From Thermohalobaculum sp039026295 (GTDB lineage Bacteria; Pseudomonadota; Alphaproteobacteria; Rhodobacterales; Rhodobacteraceae), in contig JBCCMP010000233.1 in the NCBI GenBank assembly GCA_039026295.1, positions 1 to 8,064 on the forward strand: a stretch of 8,064 nt of DNA, written 5' to 3'. This document shows positions 5,890 through 8,064 of this stretch, one piece after another. The notes under the pieces are model-generated. The model was not told the origin of the DNA. It saw only the letters and a program-made list of their open reading frames with translations, and made no database searches. The translations under genes were made by a program, and so were the position numbers. The number at the start of each line of letters is the position of its first letter. Within the stretch, counting starts at the first letter, position 1.

Positions 5890-6899
5890 ACAGGGGTCAG
5901 CATCCGGGCGATGTCAGCCGCCGGAACCTCGCCAGGCCACGGGTGGCGCCACCTAGGATTGCGGTCCTTGTCGATGATCTGTGCGCGGATGCCTTCCAGA
6001 AAGTCGCCGTGTTCCATGGATTGCGACACAAACAGATACTCCAGATCCAGGGCATCGCGCACCGTGGCATCAGGGCTTTGCAGGCGCTGCATGATCTCGA
6101 CGATCACGGCCATCGAAAGCGGTGCGTTCCGGCCCATTTTCTTCAGTGCCGCCGCTGCGAATTCTCCGCCATCAGCCTGCAATGCATCATGGATTTCCAT
6201 CAGCGTCGCCCCAGAGAACAACCGTGCGGTGTCATCGGCCTGCGCTGCCAGACTTTCCCCGGTTGCATCTTGCGCTGCTTCCACGATGCGCGCCGGTTCG
6301 CCGCTCTTTTCCAGGGCTTTGATCACAGCGGGCCAGTCCGCTTCAGGGATGAAATGGTCGATGAATCCGGCCCAGATTGCGTCTGCCGCGTTCATCCGCG
6401 TGGCTGTCAGCGCCAGGTAGAACCCGGATCGGGCAGGTGCCCGGGCCAGCAGCAGCGATCCGCCGACATCCGGCACAAGCCCTATCCCGCATTCCGGCAT
6501 GGCGATCTGCGAGCTTTCGCCTGCAACCCGGTGCGAGGAATGCAGTGATATCCCGACACCGCCGCCCATGGTGAAGCCCTGGCAGAACGCCGCTATTGGC
6601 TTGGGGTAGTTGGCCAGCTTGGTGTTCAGGCGGTATTCTTCGAACCAGAAATCGCGGCCCCATTGATAATCGCCCGCTGTCCCGGTCCGGTAGAGGTCGG
6701 CAATATCGCCGCCGGAACAGAACGCCCGCTCGCCCGCAGCGTCGATCACCACCATGGCGACGTCCGGATCATCGACCCAGGCGTCGATGGCGGCCTCCAT
6801 GGCTTTCATCATTCCATAGGTCAGCGCATTGAGCGCTTCGGGACGGGTCAGGGTGATGCGACCGGCGCGACCGGTCTTGCGAATGTCAATCTCGCCCAT
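5886..6899 (-). CDS. 3-hydroxyisobutyryl-CoA hydrolase-like protein (enoyl-CoA hydratase/isomerase fold)
   Basis: The likely reaction is hydrolysis of 3-hydroxyisobutyryl-CoA to 3-hydroxyisobutyrate in valine catabolism. The product is 337 residues, too long for a simple enoyl-CoA hydratase (about 260) and close to 3-hydroxyisobutyryl-CoA hydrolases. Crotonase-fold landmarks are RPEALNAL (19-26), FCSGGDIADLY (60-70) and FTMGGGVGISLH (109-120). The hydrolase signature is MPECGIGLVPDVGG (134-147): E136 and D144 occupy the positions of the catalytic Glu and Asp in human HIBCH. The C-terminal FLEGIRAQIIDKDRNPRW (300-317) is also characteristic. The ATG at 6899 overlaps the previous gene's TGA by one base (TGATG), with AAGGA upstream. 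The frame stays open further upstream to 7142, but that part lies inside the dehydrogenase gene and is not conserved. The general annotation 'enoyl-CoA hydratase' would be less specific. Confidence 0.9.
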   Translation of the reverse strand: MGEIDIRKTGRAGRITLTRPEALNALTYGMMKAMEAAIDAWVDDPDVAMVVIDAAGERAFCSGGDIADLYRTGTAGDYQWGRDFWFEEYRLNTKLANYPKPIAAFCQGFTMGGGVGISLHSSHRVAGESSQIAMPECGIGLVPDVGGSLLLARAPARSGFYLALTATRMNAADAIWAGFIDHFIPEADWPAVIKALEKSGEPARIVEAAQDATGESLAAQADDTARLFSGATLMEIHDALQADGGEFAAAALKKMGRNAPLSMAVIVEIMQRLQSPDATVRDALDLEYLFVSQSMEHGDFLEGIRAQIIDKDRNPRWRHPWPGEVPAADIARMLTPV

Positions 6900-8044
6900 C
6901 ACCCCCGATCCTTCAGCATCTGCCTGCTGACGATCAATCGCATGACCTCGGACGTGCCCTCGAGGATCTCGTGCACGCGGATGTCGCGGACCAGTTTTTC
7001 GATGCCATAGTCGGTCAGGTATCCATAACCGCCGTGCATCTGAAGGCACCCATTCGCAACCTTCGAACAGTTCTCTGTCACGAAAGCCTTGGCCATGGCG
7101 CAGAATTTGGTCGCATCCGCGGCCTGATTGTCCAGTTTCCACGCCGCCTGCCGCAGAAACGTTCGCGCCGCGTTCAAAAGGATCTCGTATTCCGCCAGCC
7201 GGAATTGCAGTGCCTGAAAACTATCGATGGATTTTCCGAACGCCCTGCGCTCTCCCATATAGATCAGCGTGGCGTTCAGTGCAGCCTGCGCCGCGCCCAA
7301 TGAACATGCGGAGATGTTGAGCCGCCCGCCGTCCAGCCCTGCCATCGCATAGGCAAAGCCGCGGCCCTCCTCGCCTAACAGGTTGTCGCCTGGCGCAAGC
7401 GCAGCGTCCATCTGGACCTGCCGGGTCGGCTGCGCGCGCCAGCCCATCTTGTCCTCCAGCCCGCCATAAGAGAGACCCTCGGCCCCGTCATCGATCAGGA
7501 TCGCCGACACACCGCCGGGCGAGTCGTCTCCGGTTCGGGACATCACGATATAGGCGTCAGAGTACCCGCCGCCTGAGATGAAGGCCTTAGTTCCAGTCAG
7601 GCGCCAGCCCTCGTTGGTTCGCTCGGCCCGGGTTTTCAGGGCAGCCGCGTCAGAACCCGAACCCGGCTCTGTCAGGCAATAGCTGAACACTGTATCCATG
7701 CTGATCGCGCCGGGCAGATAGCGGTCCTTAAGATCGTCCGTGCCGTATCTGTCCAGCATCCCGGCGCACATGTTGTGGATGGTCAGGAACGCCGCGACCG
7801 ATGGGCAGGCCATAGACAGCGCCTCGAAAACCAGCGTCGCATCCAGGCGCGTAAGACCGGATCCGCCTGACGCCTCGGACACATAAAGACCGCCAAATCC
7901 AAGTTCAGCCAGCTTGGGCCAGAGGTCCTTGGGGATTGACCCGTCTTTCTCCCATGCGACGGCGTGCGGGGCGATGTGTTCCTGACCAAAGTCCTGGGCC
8001 ATATCAAAGATGGCGTCCTGCTCCTCGGACGTTGCGAAATCCAT
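6899..8044 (-). CDS. Acyl-CoA dehydrogenase, probable isobutyryl-CoA dehydrogenase
   Basis: This FAD enzyme forms a 2,3-double bond in a short acyl-CoA and passes electrons to electron-transfer flavoprotein. The product is 381 residues, the standard length. It shows the FAD/substrate segment SYCLTEPGSGSDAA (121-134), KAFISGGG (153-160), LDGGRLNISACSLGAA (237-252), and the C-terminal QMHGGYGY (335-342) and VHEILEGTSEVMRL (357-370). E362 sits where the catalytic base lies in most short-chain acyl-CoA dehydrogenases. TIHNMCAGM (88-96) and GWRAQPTRQV (201-210) resemble human ACAD8, which points to isobutyryl-CoA; that fits the hydrolase gene overlapping its stop. Other branched short-chain substrates cannot be excluded. 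The ATG at 8044 has AGGAG seven bases upstream. Only 20 bases of upstream sequence are present, so the operon start is not visible. Confidence 0.93.
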   Translation of the reverse strand: MDFATSEEQDAIFDMAQDFGQEHIAPHAVAWEKDGSIPKDLWPKLAELGFGGLYVSEASGGSGLTRLDATLVFEALSMACPSVAAFLTIHNMCAGMLDRYGTDDLKDRYLPGAISMDTVFSYCLTEPGSGSDAAALKTRAERTNEGWRLTGTKAFISGGGYSDAYIVMSRTGDDSPGGVSAILIDDGAEGLSYGGLEDKMGWRAQPTRQVQMDAALAPGDNLLGEEGRGFAYAMAGLDGGRLNISACSLGAAQAALNATLIYMGERRAFGKSIDSFQALQFRLAEYEILLNAARTFLRQAAWKLDNQAADATKFCAMAKAFVTENCSKVANGCLQMHGGYGYLTDYGIEKLVRDIRVHEILEGTSEVMRLIVSRQMLKDRG

Positions 8045-8064
8045 GGGCTGCTCCTGAGTTCCGG

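Noticed and set aside
5629..6548. Plus-strand open frames opposite pobA and the hydrolase gene
   Set aside because: Both minus-strand genes keep catalytic motifs throughout; these frames show no domain and no ribosome-binding site.
6900..7142. Upstream extension of the hydrolase gene to a start at 7142
   Set aside because: The extra 81 residues lie wholly inside the acyl-CoA dehydrogenase gene in another frame and have no family similarity. The ATG at 6899 gives the family N-terminus and a TGATG junction.
1..8064. Search for CRISPR arrays, tRNAs, IS elements or phage/defence genes
   Set aside because: No spaced direct repeats, tRNA-like cloverleaf, transposase motifs or defence-type domains were seen on either strand.

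Overview
The window reads as a stretch of alphaproteobacterial chromosome, most likely Rhodobacteraceae (roseobacter-like). The reasons are the high GC content, the PNPase, S15, TruB and PobA sequences, and the truB-rpsO-pnp gene order. Every supportable gene lies on the minus strand, so transcription runs from high to low coordinates. The family assignment is from recognition of the sequences, not from a search. I see no tRNA, rRNA, IS element, phage gene or CRISPR array.

Right block (about 8044 to 4711): a tightly packed operon with overlapping stop and start codons. It encodes an isobutyryl-CoA dehydrogenase-like acyl-CoA dehydrogenase, a 3-hydroxyisobutyryl-CoA hydrolase-like member of the enoyl-CoA hydratase fold, and 4-hydroxybenzoate 3-monooxygenase (PobA). 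The first two fit valine/isobutyrate catabolism. PobA belongs to aromatic degradation (4-hydroxybenzoate to protocatechuate), so its place as the coupled last gene is the most unusual arrangement here.

Middle block (about 4710 to 2770): an AT-rich spacer with a hairpin and a short palindrome, then a 131-residue putative lipoprotein of unknown function. Next come three consecutive hairpins, then truB (tRNA pseudouridine-55 synthase), then a 74-residue putative exported protein with its own candidate promoter. The two small envelope proteins flank truB and both end in PVSE.

Left block (about 2769 to 1): a structured 291-base leader containing a possible 44-codon small ORF, rpsO (ribosomal protein S15), an intrinsic terminator, a 217-base intercistronic region with hairpins, and pnp. 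The pnp gene (polynucleotide phosphorylase) runs off the left edge inside its S1 domain. I translated pnp by hand through 663 codons and found no frameshift or stop.

Most of the window is ordinary housekeeping and catabolic content. I did not find a convincing new biological system. The points most worth checking are the pobA operon context, the candidate small ORF ahead of rpsO, and the leader structures near rpsO, pnp and truB.
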